A stretch of DNA of 64,000 bases from NCBI GenBank assembly GCA_037042185.1, contig JAXQJY010000022.1:248001-312000 (forward strand), in the 5' to 3' direction. The position numbers and the translations under genes were made by a program. The notes below the pieces were generated by a model. That model saw only the letters and a program-made list of their open reading frames with translations. It was not told the DNA's origin and ran no database searches. Below are positions 23,692-34,936 of this stretch, piece after piece (the stretch's first letter is position 1; every line of letters begins with the position of its first letter). This DNA comes from Sordariomycetes sp. S80-01Y (Eukaryota; Ascomycota; Sordariomycetes).

Positions 23692-24099
23692 GTATCAGAA
23701 TCATGTCCAGCTTCTACTACGGACCCCGATGCTCAGGGCGGTGACGATGGCTCCGCTACCTTGTCCGATGTCCAGCTTCAGGCGAGGATCGAGGTTCTTA
23801 CCAAATGCGTTGAAGCCCTCAAAGAGGTTCATGCCAATAAAAAGAGCGTGATCAACGCCCGCCGGATTAAGGTCAACGCCTTTGAGATTGAGGCTGAAGC
23901 CCTTCGGAGCGATCCTCCCGACGAAGGCGACCGTATCAAGAAGTTGGAGGCCGACAGAGCCAGTGCAGATGACGCCGCCGCCGCCGAGGCCCACGTCATG
24001 GCGAGCTTCTTGCTGTCCAGCATCCGTAAGATCAAAATGCTCATAAAGCAGCAGACCGAGCTTCTCGACAATCGGCGCGAGACATCTATGCCCAACTAA
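23692..24099 (+). CDS. Possible coiled-coil protein, 5' exon not found
   Basis: Not recognised. The plus frame ending at the stop 24097-24099 encodes a charged helical protein with VQLQARIEVLTKCVEALKEV, KVNAFEIEAEALRSD and RIKKLEADRASADDAAAAE. Codons ending in C/G favour this strand over the overlapping minus ORF (23701-24144). No ATG lies in frame before residue 80 or so. A good acceptor (CCATAG, ending at 23691) and a GTACGT donor at about 23637 suggest an intron, but no upstream exon with a start codon joins in frame. It may be a fragment, or the first exon may be further upstream. Confidence 0.35.
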   Translation, partial: VSESCPASTTDPDAQGGDDGSATLSDVQLQARIEVLTKCVEALKEVHANKKSVINARRIKVNAFEIEAEALRSDPPDEGDRIKKLEADRASADDAAAAEAHVMASFLLSSIRKIKMLIKQQTELLDNRRETSMPN

Positions 24100-24750
24100 G
24101 GACCGGAACTCGAAGACGCTAACTAAGTCTACATCTTCGGCCACGGTCAGGCTAGAGCACAGCAGCTGCCAGCACGTTTTTGGAATGGGGGAAGGAAGAC
24201 ACCGGGAGAAATGGCACAGGAAGTACCCGTTGATCTAGGCAGTTCGGCACTAGAGATAATCAATCGCTTCCAACGCACCAATCTATTGCCCCAGTGAGCT
24301 TTGACATGACTCAGACCTGAAGTTTCAATGTGCCAAGACATATCCTGAAAATAAAGCACTTGCGGACCCCTATTCGCTCTACTCTGGATATCGACTGTCA
24401 GAGGAAGATTATGCCCATCTCATGTGTTCCAAACATTCGCGAGCCAAGGAGGGGTAGACCAAGCGCCCTTTCAATTGTGATGTCGAGCATCACCCCTCAA
24501 TAAACGTTGCAAGCGACTACTTCGGGGTATATCATCCAACAATTTGGATATTCATGAACAGAGCAACATCGTCCATCTGATTTGAGTGAAGAAACGCAGT
24601 GACCTCATTGGCGAACGTTCCGATAGCCTCACTTGATCAAGTGCTTCCAGAGGAAGAACAACATTTGGTAAATTAAAGTGTGGTATCTCAATTAGCTGCT
24701 TGCGTGGGGCTTAGCCCAAAATTCCGTAACGCATCGACCCAAGGCTGCGC
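24100..24750. other. Intergenic, no gene seen
   Basis: No protein-like ORF was seen. The right end should hold the 3' UTR of the glutathione peroxidase gene. Confidence 0.5.
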
Positions 24751-25122
24751 CTACAGCTTCTGCTCACCAGTGGCAGGAGCCTCGGCGGAGGTGGTCTGCG
24801 TTGGAGCGGCGGCCTCGGATTCGGCAGTCTGCTCAGCAGCCTCCTTGGTCGCAGGCTTGACATTCAGCTCGTCGAGGATGGGTCTCTCCAGAGCCTCGGG
24901 CTTGGTGGTGCTGGCCCAGCGCCCCTTGACATGGCCGTCCCTTCCGATGAGGAACTTCTCAAAGTTCCACTTGATGCGCCTCAAGCCCATCAGGCCGGGC
25001 TTCTCCTCCTTCAGCCACTGGTACAGCGGGGCCGCGTTGTCGCCGTTGACGTCGATCTTCTTCATGATGGGGAAGGAAACGCCATAGTTGACCTGGCAGA
25101 ACTCCTGGATATCCTCGTCGGT

Positions 25123-25155
<33 letters not shown>

Positions 25156-25417
25156 GAAGCCGAGGATGACGAAGTCGGGGTGGGACTGCTTGAGCTTGTA
25201 GTAGAGGGACTCGAGGCCGGCGTACTGCGGGGTGAAGCCGCACTTGGAGGCGGTGTTGACGACGAGGACGACCTTGCCCTTGTACTGGTCAAGCGGCATG
25301 TCCTGGCCGCGCTCTGGGAGCGGTCAGCCACAGTCAAGCCAAGGCAGGCGGGAAGAAGAAAAAAGCAGACTTACTGTCCTGCGGGGTGAAGTTGTAGAAG
25401 CTGGTGGCGGACGACAT
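24751..25417 (-). CDS. hyr1: Glutathione peroxidase-like thiol peroxidase
   Basis: Exons are 25375..25417 and 24751..25313, giving 201 residues, with a 61-nt intron (GTAAGT..CCCAG). The family signature VVLVVNTASKCGFTPQY carries the peroxidatic Cys39. GFPCNQFGGQEPG gives the active-site Gln, and KWNFEKFLIG the Trp and Asn. FCQVNYGVSFP and the CNQ region hold further Cys. No selenocysteine is used. Fungal members such as yeast Hyr1/Gpx3 reduce peroxides with thioredoxin and can sense H2O2. The last 35 residues or so form an unusual Ala/Thr/Glu-rich tail beyond the normal 160-170 residue fold. An in-frame open extension reaches an ATG at 25678 and adds 87 residues rich in Arg, Ser and Ala, like a mitochondrial presequence. 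Either start may be used. Confidence 0.93.
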
Positions 25418-26516
25418 GTTGCTGGTGGATGATCGTTTGCGGGATGAGGAGGACGGAAGGCAAGACATGGCGAAGGGGACCTCGGGGTACAAGTAGCAGC
25501 TCAAGCTCGGGGCTGCTGCCGGTGCCAGTGGCCTCCGGACGGGACGGGCTGTGAATGGACGCGCGTGGCCGCTGGAGCCGTGACTGTGGATGCTGGTGCG
25601 GATGTGGGCGGTGCGACGACAAGACGAGCCTCGGGCGACGATGGAGAGGCGGAGAGGGGAAGAGGCAAAAGCGCGCATGATGGCGGCCGTGTCACTGAGG
25701 GTTTGTCGGCTCTGCGATCCAATTTCGGCCTTGGAATCCTTCCCGGCCTGTATTGCTTGCGCATCACGACCCTGGCTGCTTGTCTGCCGGCGGACGGAGT
25801 CGCGGAGCCACGGCGAGTGGTGACGTAAATTTCGAGGTGGGGGCCGTCCAGGGTCCCGTCCGTCTGTCTGTCTGAAAGTGGAGGGGAACGATGGCTAATT
25901 AGCTCTGTTCTGACTTACACATCGACTAACTTGTCTTTTAGGGGGATGGAAATCATAGGTGGTGTATGGTATTCGGGAATCACTCCTTGATTTGGAATGA
26001 TCAGTGCCGGACACGACATCAAACATTCACATGCGTATCAATTGCCCAGTGAGCTTCGACGTGGCTTGGGCTCGGTATCTTGACGTGCAGGGGCCGATTC
26101 TGTAACGACAGCCAACAGCCTAAGCCCTAACTCTAAGCTAGAGAATGATAGGCGAACGGATCGAGCGACTGTAGGCTCTGCCATGCCAGCTGCCTCTTGT
26201 CTCGTAGTGGTGACTTGCAGCACAGTGGAGCGTCGGTAGAGGAACCGCCCGAACAAGACGAACACGATGTGAGATCATAAGTTGATGTTGAGACCCACAT
26301 GAGAACCTGATAGTTCAACCTCTTGTCGCATTTCTTCTTTCTCGCCAGTGAACATTTTCACCTGCCTCATCCAACTTCCACTCGGCGCAACCATCGTCCC
26401 GGAGTGCCCCTCATCCCCGTCACCCCCCACTTCCGTCATTGCAAACGCAGGACACTACAGCTTCGTCGCCACAGCTCACTAAAGCATCTCATCCCCTCCA
26501 GTCCCGATTTAGAAAC
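25418..26516. promoter_or_regulatory. Divergent intergenic region between peroxidase and FAD oxidoreductase
   Basis: Head-to-head genes share this 1.1 kb. Its left quarter (25418-25678) is open in frame with the peroxidase and may be coding in a longer isoform. The right end (26320-26516) is CT/CA-rich leader-like sequence. No other gene was seen. Confidence 0.45.
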
Positions 26517-27880
26517 ATGGCCGACGGCAAGCGTAACATTGTCATTGTCGGTGAGTCGGTGTTTAAAAGGTGTCTCGCGGCGCATCGCTGACACTTTACA
26601 GGGGGCGGCATCATCGGCTGCACAACGGCATACTTCCTCACTAGGCACCCCAAGTTCAACCCAGCGCTACACAAGATCACGCTGCTTGAGGCCGCACCTT
26701 CAGTCGCTTCTGGGGCTTCTGGGAAGGCAGGAGGGCTCCTGGCTCTCTGGGCGTACCCTTCATCCATTGTACCCCTTTCTTACAGACTACACGCTGAGCT
26801 GGCAGCAGAGCACGACGGCGCCCAGAAGTGGGGATACCGAGAGTTGAAGTGCGGCAGCATCGAGTGCAAGGTCTCAAAGGACAGGATACAGCAGCTCCAA
26901 GCCAGCAACGGCGACGGCAAGGCTTGGGAGAAGCTGCCGAAGCAGAATGATGTCGCCAAGGGGCTGTTCAGCAAGAGCGCGAGGCCCGATGACTTGGATT
27001 GGATAGATAAGGAGGCCGTGAAGGAGTATTGTCAGATGGGCGGAGCTGGACGAGCCGACACAGCACAAGCACACCCCTACCATTTCACGACGTCGATGGC
27101 GCAACTTGCGCAGGACGCGGGCGTGGACATCAGGACAAAGGCCAAGGTGACAAACTTGACCATGACTGACACTGGTGTTCAAGGCGTCGAATACCTTGAC
27201 CGGGACGGAGGCGAGACAAAGGAGCTCAAAAATGTGACCGACATCATGGTGGCAGCAGGGCCGTGGACAAGTCGGATCTTGCCAAAGGCCAACGTCCAAG
27301 GGTTGAGAGCTCATAGTGTGGTGTATGAAGCAGATGTCAGCGCACACGCCCTCTTTACCGACATCAAACTCCCCTCGGACTTTGTCCCGGAGCACCGCGC
27401 CAAGATGGGCCAGAAGAGGAAGCACACCGGCAACGTCGATCCGGAGGTCTACCCGCGGCCGTTTAACGAGGTATACGCTTGTGGTGAGTACATTCATTCC
27501 CTTCTTTGAACATCACTCATACAGGAACAGGAGAGCCGGATCACGCGGTGCCCCTGCCCGACACAGCCGATCTTGTAGAGTGCGACGAGGCCCAGTGCGA
27601 CGACATCACCTCCTATCTCAGCACCGTGAGCCCCGTCCTCGCCAGTGCGCCGATCAAGGCGAAGCAGGCATGCTACCTCCCTCAGCACCTGCGATTCGGG
27701 AAGGCCATCGACCCGATGATCGGGGCCACGTCGATACCCGGGCTTTGGGTTGCGGCGGGCCACACCTGCTGGGGAATACAGAACGGCCCGGGGACCGGAA
27801 AGCTGATGTCGGAGTTCATCTTCGACGGTGAAGCGACAAGCGCAGATGTGAGCCGGCTGAGTCCAAAGTCTTGGATATAA
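26517..27880 (+). CDS. FAD-dependent oxidoreductase of the DAO family, Tda3-like
   Basis: Exons are 26517..26550, 26602..27483 and 27525..27880, giving 423 residues. The introns are 51 nt (GTGAGT..ACAG) and 41 nt (GTGAGT..ACAG). The N-terminus has the dinucleotide-binding motif GGGIIG at residues 12-17, split by the first intron. VASGASGKAGGLLALWAYPS and SYRLHAELAAEH follow. The C-terminal FAD contact is GLWVAAGHTCWGIQNGPGTG. The pattern matches fungal relatives of yeast Tda3 (YHR009C), a putative glycine/D-amino-acid-oxidase-like flavoprotein linked to endosome-to-Golgi retrieval. The substrate is unknown, and an amine or amino-acid oxidase role is the family default. No signal peptide is seen. 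Confidence 0.85.
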
Positions 27881-28311
27881 TTGTAGCCATACATAAGGAA
27901 TATAATAAATGGATAGGGCCGGCCCTAGCCAGCTTTCCTTCCGGTTTGATGATCCATTGTCAGGCTTTCGAGGCTGTCCATGTTTCTGTGAGGTGAAAAG
28001 GCCGGGGAAGCTGCACTGGATTTGAGACCTCCAGTGATTTCATGGTGCCAGGCACCGCACCAAAACTTACTCTGGTACAAACAATGCGTCCATACTCGAA
28101 GTATGTCGCCCAGGTTTTCATCTACCGAAACTATGGCTCTTCCACTAGTGCAATGTAGGCGCAAGGGTGGAAGTCTGACGGCGGCGCCGCTACAAAGCGG
28201 TATCTTATCGATAAGCCCATGCTAAAAAATTCCGCCGCAGCACCATCCAACTCGTCCCAACGACATCACCACGATCACATTCCAACCTGACGACGGCTAC
28301 GGCAAGACACA
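27881..28311. other. Intergenic, no gene seen
   Basis: This stretch holds the 3' UTR of the oxidoreductase and the NOP16 promoter. There is an ATCGAT/TATCGATAAG patch near 28201-28215. No protein-like ORF was found. Confidence 0.5.
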
Positions 28312-29025
28312 ATGGGTCGCGAAATCCAAAAGAAGAAGCGTCGCTCCGCGCGCCAGCCGGTGCGCCAGACCAACCGACCGAAGCGACCCTTGAACCCGCT
28401 GGGCAACAGCACAATCGCAGCGAACTGGTTCGTTCCCCCCCTCTGCTCCGTGCGAGCTCGACACCGAACCTCCTGCTAACTCACAGTCAGGGACAAGTCA
28501 GAGACCCTCGCCCAGAACTACCGCCGTCTGGGCCTCGCAGCCCGTCTCCGCGCTCCCACCGGCGGCACAGAAAAGGCCCTGGGCGCGCCCCGCTCCGCGA
28601 GGGACAAGGACCCGCTCGCGGTGAAGAATCTCGAGCAGGCTGTCGTCTCCGAGGCCAGAGTTGAGCGCGACGCCGACGGCAAGATCATCAGGGTGCTGCC
28701 GGGCAAGGCGAACCCGCTCAACGACCCGCTCAACGCGCTGGACTCGGACTCCGAGGCGGACGAGGAGGAGGAGAAGGAGTACGAGGAGTGGGGCGGCATC
28801 AGGGAGAATGGCAACGAGACGGAGGTCGTCAAGGAGCTGATCGCCGAGGCGAGGAACCCCGTCGAGAAGAAGCCGAGATACCTGAGCGAGCGCGAGAAGG
28901 AGTGGCTGGAGCGACTGGTGGGCAAATACGGGGACGACTACGAGAGGATGGCGCGGGACATGAAGCTGAACCCTATGCAGCAGACGGCGGGCGATCTGAA
29001 GAAGAGGATTCAGAAGCTGAAGTGA
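28312..29025 (+). CDS. NOP16: Nop16, ribosome biogenesis protein
   Basis: Exons are 28312..28427 and 28491..29025, giving 216 residues, with a 63-nt intron (GTTCGT..GTCAG). The intron splits the Trp codon of IAANWDK. The start MGREIQKKKRRSARQPVRQT is the basic Nop16 N-terminus. LNPLGNSTIAANWDKSETLA and NYRRLGL are strongly conserved. The C-terminus has YLSEREKEWLERLVGKYGDD and MKLNPMQQTAGDLKKRI, the family's hallmark end. An acidic stretch (DSDSEADEEEEKEYEEW) sits in between. In yeast Nop16 acts in the nucleolus in 60S pre-ribosome assembly. Length is normal. The gene is tail to tail with the MARVEL gene, with a 257-nt gap. Confidence 0.95.
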
Positions 29026-29282
29026 GGTCCGGTGCGGTCGCATAAAGAACGGAGTTCGGAGTTCCAGGGCGGGAAAAATGTGTATTCAAGCAATGTCAAT
29101 TCCAACGTCGCAACCAGGCACTACATGTCTGAACCAAAACCAGGCAAGGCTTCCGTGCCAGGACATGTCCTTTGCCAGCATAGACTCCCAGAACGCCCCT
29201 TTATGTGTCTCCGCGAGCTATCTACCAGACAATCACCCAAGCGTACCTCCTGCACAATGATGACCAAATTCCCCGTCTCCTT

Positions 29283-30226
29283 TTATCGCTGGATGCGGTC
29301 GTAGTTCCCAGCAGGGAACTGCGCGGCATCATCGTACGGACCCGGGGCGTACGAGCTCGGCCCAGGTCCAGCTGCGCCGATGGACGACGCAGGCGCCGGT
29401 CCCGCACCTCCAGAGGAGGTGTACTCGGTGTCGGCGTCGAACATTCCCGCATTGGCGGTCCTCGGCGGCAGAGCTCCGTACCGGTTGGGGTCGTCGTAGT
29501 CGTCGCTGTTGTACGGGTTGACGTGGCCGTAGCGCTCGCCGGCGTAGGCCTCGTTGTCTTCCATGTTGACGCGCTCGTAGGCCTCGTCATCGTGGGGCGC
29601 CATGCTAAAGGCGGCCTTGTCGGGGTCGATGGAGGACTCGCCCCCGCGGATCTGCCGGTTGTCGTAGCCGGGCAGGTTGCCGTGGAACTTCCAGAACTGG
29701 AGGGTGTAGCCGCTGACGAGGGTCGTCAGGACGAAGAGGATGCTGTCCATGTCAGTACTCTCAGAGGGATCACAAGGGAGGGAAAGGGGACGCACGCAAT
29801 GAAGACACCGAGTCCGACAATGGCCTTGCTCAGCTTGCAGGCCTTGCCGCAGTCATCCGCCGTGTTGTAGGCCGCCTGCGTCGCGAAGGCCGATATCCAG
29901 ATGACGACGAAGATCGCATCGACGAGCAGCATGGCGTAGGGCTGGGCGAAGCGTCGTGTCCGGCTGAAGCGCGGCGTCATGATGAGGAAGATCCACGCCG
30001 GTATCGAAAGGAAGCACTGGTTGCGTTAGCCTGACTCCCGTGACGCAGAGATCAAGATACGTACGACGCCAAACGTCCATCCATTCTGACCTGTGATCTT
30101 TGCGTCCTCCCCTGCGAATACTGCAAGCTCGAGGCACCAGGCTACGAAGGACAGCACGATCTGGGCGCAGTGCAAGCCGAGCTTGACGGGGGGCACATAG
30201 TTGGGATCCCACTCCCAGGAGACCAT
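29283..30226 (-). CDS. MARVEL-type four-helix membrane protein
   Basis: Exons are 30065..30226, 29796..30016 and 29283..29742, giving 280 residues. The introns are 48 nt (GTACGT..CCAG) and 53 nt (GTGCGT..ACAG). Four hydrophobic helices are visible: HCAQIVLSFVAWCLELAVFA, WTFGVCFLSIPAWIFLIM, YAMLLVDAIFVVIWISAFAT and AIVGLGVFIAILFVLTTLVS. A short polar loop with two Cys (DDCGKACKLS) sits between helices 3 and 4, as in MARVEL proteins. The C-terminal 130 residues are cytosolic-type, rich in Tyr, Asp, Pro and Gly. Fungal MARVEL proteins such as Nce102 and Sur7-like members sit in plasma membrane domains or endosomes. The exact role here is unknown. Confidence 0.82.
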
Positions 30227-31857
30227 GATTGCGGTTTCTGGTAGGCGGTGGTTCTTGAATCGGGGTTACTCGCTGAGCGTTGCTGAGTGCGGTCGTTGCA
30301 GTTGTGAAGCTGCTCGTGTTCCGTTGCTGGGACGAATTTAAGGATGACGCTGCAACGCAGGACCCTTGCTCGGGGTCGTCGGCCGGGTGAGGTGGGATGC
30401 AAGCTGGCTGCGCAACGGCGTACAATCACAGCTGGTCCAGAAGGTGTTGAGCGATTCTAGTTCGTGAATGGTAAGGAGGAGATGAATAAGGTAGCCTAGG
30501 TGAGAATTACTCAAGTCGAGGGGAAGAGGGCATGGAGGCTTCTTTGTTTCGTTCAGCTCCACCAGCCTCAGCTCTGCCACGCGTTGACGTCTGCGCTCCA
30601 GGCTTCTGCAGCCGCCGCCCCAGCGAGCCCGCGCCGTGCGCCGGGCAACGCATCGAATTCAAAGCCACACCAGTCAACCAGTGGAGGGTCCACCATCACT
30701 GCGCCACGCCGTGCGACCGCCAATGGCCATTTGCTGCAGGGCACCCGCTGGCCCTCCTCGAGACGCGAATTCTGCACTTTGAGTCGTCAGCAGATGATGG
30801 CTCAGCAGACGCCTGCATCTTTGCGAGAGGCTTCGCGCGGCGGGCCGTACTGGGTACGAGGGCTCGGGATTGAGCCGCACACGGGCGAGGCTCTCCCGAA
30901 TGCCTGAGCCGATTTGGCTGCGGTCGCCACGCGATGGTGTTGCTATTTTGGGAACACCATATGGGGTCTGCTCAGACATCGCTGGTCCGAACATGTCATA
31001 AGGTTAACCTCTAGAAACACTTCACATTCGTTTCTGGGACATGCCAACTTTGCTCTGGAATTGACCTGGCTTCAGCTTCAGGATTTATACGCAGCCACCC
31101 GTCATGTTTTGCTGAGGGGATGATGGTTGGCAACGCATCCCCAAGAGTGACACGAAAACGTCTGAGTCGAACTTGCCGTCTGCTTCTTGGCTGCACTGCT
31201 TGAGCACGCTCGTCGCTAGGACTCGCTCTTCCACCAGATTTCCACAAGCATGCGACTGATGCATCACCTCATATAAGCCGAAGCACGACGCCATGGTGGT
31301 GGTTGGCGGTTCTAAAGCTCAGGAAGACGGTGGAAACCAACCTTCCCATAGTACTACAAGGTCTGTATGCCGGCCCTGAAATCTGCTATATTCAGGTTGT
31401 CCTTATGTACTCTTTTTCCTCAACTGCATTATATTGTGATTGCTGAGTATTTCCACCGCTGCCGGACCCTCAGTTCCAGACCCGGTGCTGAGTCGCAGCT
31501 CAGAGGAGCGATCAACCCAATTCTTAGCTCGATGGAAGCCTCGAATTCGCGTTAACTTGAATCGGATACATTCGAGCTGCATTTCCATGATTCCAGCTCG
31601 GTGCGACGCACACCCCAAGTTCCTGAAGCCCCTTTTTCCCATTAACCCCTGAGTAGACATACTCAATAAATGACTAAGCATCTGAGCACAATCGCCAGAC
31701 CCACGCCGCCGAAACCGTGACCGAAGCCGAAGCCGGCGATGACGATACCGCTTCTAAAGTCGCGTCTCACTATCTCTCAGCCTTCTTCTGTTTTTTTTTC
31801 TTTGGTCTGATCACTACCCCTTACCCGTGTCTTTCACTGAATTAATTCGCGAACACA
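30227..31857. promoter_or_regulatory. Divergent intergenic region, 1.6 kb
   Basis: This stretch lies between the MARVEL gene (minus) and the MFS gene (plus). The last 90 bases before the MFS start contain a pyrimidine-rich tract (about 31770-31805, with nine or more T in a row), as is common just upstream of fungal start sites. Other ORFs here look random. Confidence 0.45.
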
Positions 31858-33588
31858 ATGGCTGACACCACGGCTGGGCGCTCATCGCCCAATGCCGACG
31901 AGGAAAACCAAGCCCAGAACGGGGCTTCGGAGCGCACGCCTCTCCTCAAGCCCAACGGCTCACACCAGGCTGGCGATGCGCCACCAGCCGAAGCCACGCA
32001 GGAAGAGGAAACCACGGTCATAGCGCAGGAGATCTCGTCGACAAGACTGGCCCTCATCCTCGGCACGTCATGGCTGGGCGTCTTCCTCGGCGCCATGGAC
32101 TCGACCGTCATCGCCACCCTTTCAGCTCCCATCTCGAGTGAATTCCAATCGCTGAGCTTGTACTCATGGCTGGCTACGGCCTATCTGATCTCCAACGCTG
32201 CATGCCAGCCCATCTCCGGACGTCTGACGGATATTTTTGGCCGGGGGCCTGGCTTGGTGCTGAGCAACGTCCTCTTTGCCGCCGGCAATCTGATCTGCGG
32301 GTTGGCGCAGGACGAGTACATTATGATCTTCGGCAGGGTTGTTGCTGGAATCGGCGGCGGTGGTCTCATGAGTATCTCCACGTTCGTGGCGTCGGACTTG
32401 GTGCCCCTGCGCAAGCGAGGCGTCTACCAGGGCATCGGGAATATCTGCTACGGCTCAGGCGCGATGCTGGGCGGCATCTTTGGAGGTCTGCTCAACGACC
32501 ACACCAAGTATGGTTGGCGTCTTGCGTTCCTGATCCAGGTGCCTCCTGTGCTCGTGTCAGGTGTTGCTGCCTTCTTCCTCATCACGATTCCGCCGAAACA
32601 GTCGGACAAGTCCTATCTGGCACGTATTGACTTCACGGGCGTTTTGCTTACGGTTTCGTTCTTGGTACTGCTGCTCTTGGGTCTGAACTCCGGTGGAAAT
32701 GTGGTGCCGTGGGTCCATCCTCTGCCGTTGACGGTGCTGCCCCTGTCTGCCGTGGCCTTTGGCGGTTTCCTGTGGTGGGAAAGCAAGGCCACCCAGCCCA
32801 TCATCCCCGTCAAGCTGCTCATGACGAGGACGATCCTAGCGGCTTGTCTATGCAACCTTCTCTGCACGATGGTCGTCATGACGGGGCTGTTCTACGTTCC
32901 CTTGTACTTGCAAGTGCTCGGCGACACGCCGACTGGCGCCGGCCTCAAGATTCTGCCGTCGCCGGTTGGTGTCTCGGTGGGCTCCGTCACCGCCGGCATT
33001 GTCATGAACAAGACTGGTAGATATGTGAGGATCGGAGTTTCGAGCCTGCTATCCATGATTGCAGGAATAGTGCTTTTCTGTCTGCAAGATGAGCACAGCC
33101 CGGTCTGGATGACGGCACTAGCATTCTTTTTCGTCGGCAGCGGTTACGGAGCTATGCTGACGACAACGCTTCTGGCATGCATCTCCGCAGTCGAGCACTC
33201 GCAGCAGGCCGTCATTACCTCCGCAACATGTAAGTTTCCCCTACATCTACCGGGATCCCGCATTAACATCTCAGATCTTGCTCGAAGTCTGGGAGGAACG
33301 GTGGGCGTAACCATCGGCTCAGCCATCTACCAGAACGTCCTCAAGGCCCGTCTGTGGGAGCGATTCGGCGACGAGCCTAACGCTGCCGAGCAGATCCGCC
33401 GGATACGCGACGACCTGCGTGAGCTGCAGCACCTGCCCGATGGCTGGTACGATGGCGTGATTGCGTCGTTCATGGAGGCCTTCCGCGGGGTATGGTTCAC
33501 CCTGTTAGCGTTGGGCATTGGCGGGCTTATTTGCGTTTCGCTGTTGAAGCAGCACACGCTTCACTCGACGTTGGATCGTAGTCGATGA
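31858..33588 (+). CDS. MFS transporter, DHA2 / vacuolar basic amino acid (Vba/Fnx1) type
   Basis: Exons are 31858..33229 and 33275..33588, giving 561 residues. The 45-nt intron (GTAAGT..CTCAG) is in frame and has no stop. The cytosolic N-terminus (about 60 residues) has the ERTPLLKP motif seen in vacuolar MFS proteins. Helix 1 is LALILGTSWLGVFLGAMDST with the D1-type motif LGAMDSTVIATLSAPISSEF. Motif A is GRLTDIFGRGPG, and GRVVAGIGGGGLMS is the helix-4 motif. After splicing, SATYLARSLGGTVGVTIGSA is a typical late-helix segment. This fits the 14-helix drug:H+ antiporter branch that includes S. pombe Fnx1 and yeast Vba1/2. Export of toxic compounds or vacuolar uptake of Lys, Arg and His are both possible. 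Confidence 0.9.
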   Translation: MADTTAGRSSPNADEENQAQNGASERTPLLKPNGSHQAGDAPPAEATQEEETTVIAQEISSTRLALILGTSWLGVFLGAMDSTVIATLSAPISSEFQSLSLYSWLATAYLISNAACQPISGRLTDIFGRGPGLVLSNVLFAAGNLICGLAQDEYIMIFGRVVAGIGGGGLMSISTFVASDLVPLRKRGVYQGIGNICYGSGAMLGGIFGGLLNDHTKYGWRLAFLIQVPPVLVSGVAAFFLITIPPKQSDKSYLARIDFTGVLLTVSFLVLLLLGLNSGGNVVPWVHPLPLTVLPLSAVAFGGFLWWESKATQPIIPVKLLMTRTILAACLCNLLCTMVVMTGLFYVPLYLQVLGDTPTGAGLKILPSPVGVSVGSVTAGIVMNKTGRYVRIGVSSLLSMIAGIVLFCLQDEHSPVWMTALAFFFVGSGYGAMLTTTLLACISAVEHSQQAVITSATCKFPLHLPGSRINISDLARSLGGTVGVTIGSAIYQNVLKARLWERFGDEPNAAEQIRRIRDDLRELQHLPDGWYDGVIASFMEAFRGVWFTLLALGIGGLICVSLLKQHTLHSTLDRSR

Positions 33589-34936
33589 TGTGGGATCGCG
33601 GACATGCACAATGGATTGAAGACCTCCTGTCCAAGGCTTGCGGTCATTAGACTATACGCAGGTCTCGTTGAATAATACCTGGCTCATCGAGACCAGGGCC
33701 ATGTAGACGTTAGATACAGTTGAATTTTAAGGTGGCCCGATCTGATAATGCTACGTTTTCAAACTTATTTCGCCTCACGGCTTTGACTGCCATGCTAGTG
33801 ACAGCCCCTGCCGTTCAATTTATCGCCCGCCTATGAGAGAACACGGGCTTCCCCGCACAATAATGATCAGAGGCATCGGCAGATCCCTAAGTCATTTCGA
33901 TCTTCCTCGAAGCCTCTGGTCGACGTCGCTGAGTAGTGATCCCGGCAGACGCGTAGACCGAAAGTTAGCAACTACCACCCAGGGTGTGCGACTGTTAAAA
34001 GGGGCTACTATGTACTCGACTTCGCTGTGCACCGAGTGCGTACTCTCCTAAAATAGACGCTAGTGATATAGAAACCTTACGTGACTCTTACTGCCTCGAG
34101 GTAGCCCTCAAAGTGCTTTACCAGCCCTATGGCAGGCTGTGACGTAGCTTTCGGTTGAGGTGAGCTTCTTGGCTTGTCAACGAGCCTATAAAACTACCGC
34201 ATTAAATGCTTCACTTCCATGCCAATAGCCCCATCGAGCTATTCTTCCGGCTTGGGACCTGTCGTCGGGCGGGTAGTTTGTCTTTCCCAAATATCGATTC
34301 GCTCTCCATGACAAGAATGACCGGCTCGGTAGCCTCATTGGCGTCCCGCGAGAGCATCACATGGAACTACATGGAAGCTCAAGCAAGGGTCTCTCCCGAA
34401 AGTCACAGAGAACAAGATAAATACAACACAGGTCGAGGTTAGATCCAAGTGCGTGCCACCGTGACCTGGTGGATGTATTATTGGAAGACTCATTCACTGG
34501 ATTCGCGCACGGTGATGGGCAGACTGGTGACACTGGATGTAGATGATCTGTGAAGCTACCTTCACTTCGACGGACACGATGTTGAGCGGCAGCGGAAGCA
34601 TTCGCTCACCTGTTTTCGTATGGCAAACCCTTGCCAACTCGCGAAGTGTCCAAGAGTACTTAGAAACCGGGACTGGGGAAGGACAGACAGTCACAATGGG
34701 TGTGTTCAAATGCTCAGAGGAGACCAGAGGTACTTCGTGGAAATTATATCGAAAGAAGAAATCATGCATTTGCTTCCTTTTTGCGAATCTACGTTTGAAG
34801 CGTCTGAGCGTGGCTGCTCGCACTGGTATTTGTAGTGTTCTGACAGACCAGCCAGTAGTCAACCCTCCAACTTACGTATCTAGTCAACATGGCGGAAACA
34901 CATAGATAGCCAATATCATCCAAAATAAATAGCCAA
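33589..34936. other. Gene-free stretch
   Basis: This is the left part of the 2.1 kb gap between the MFS and phosphatase genes. It is rather AT-rich, with only random-looking short ORFs. Confidence 0.45.

Noticed and set aside
23701-24144. Minus-strand ORF of 147 residues with an ATG
   Set aside because: It lies opposite a plus frame with stronger G/C-ending codon bias and coiled-coil character. The minus product looks like an antisense shadow.
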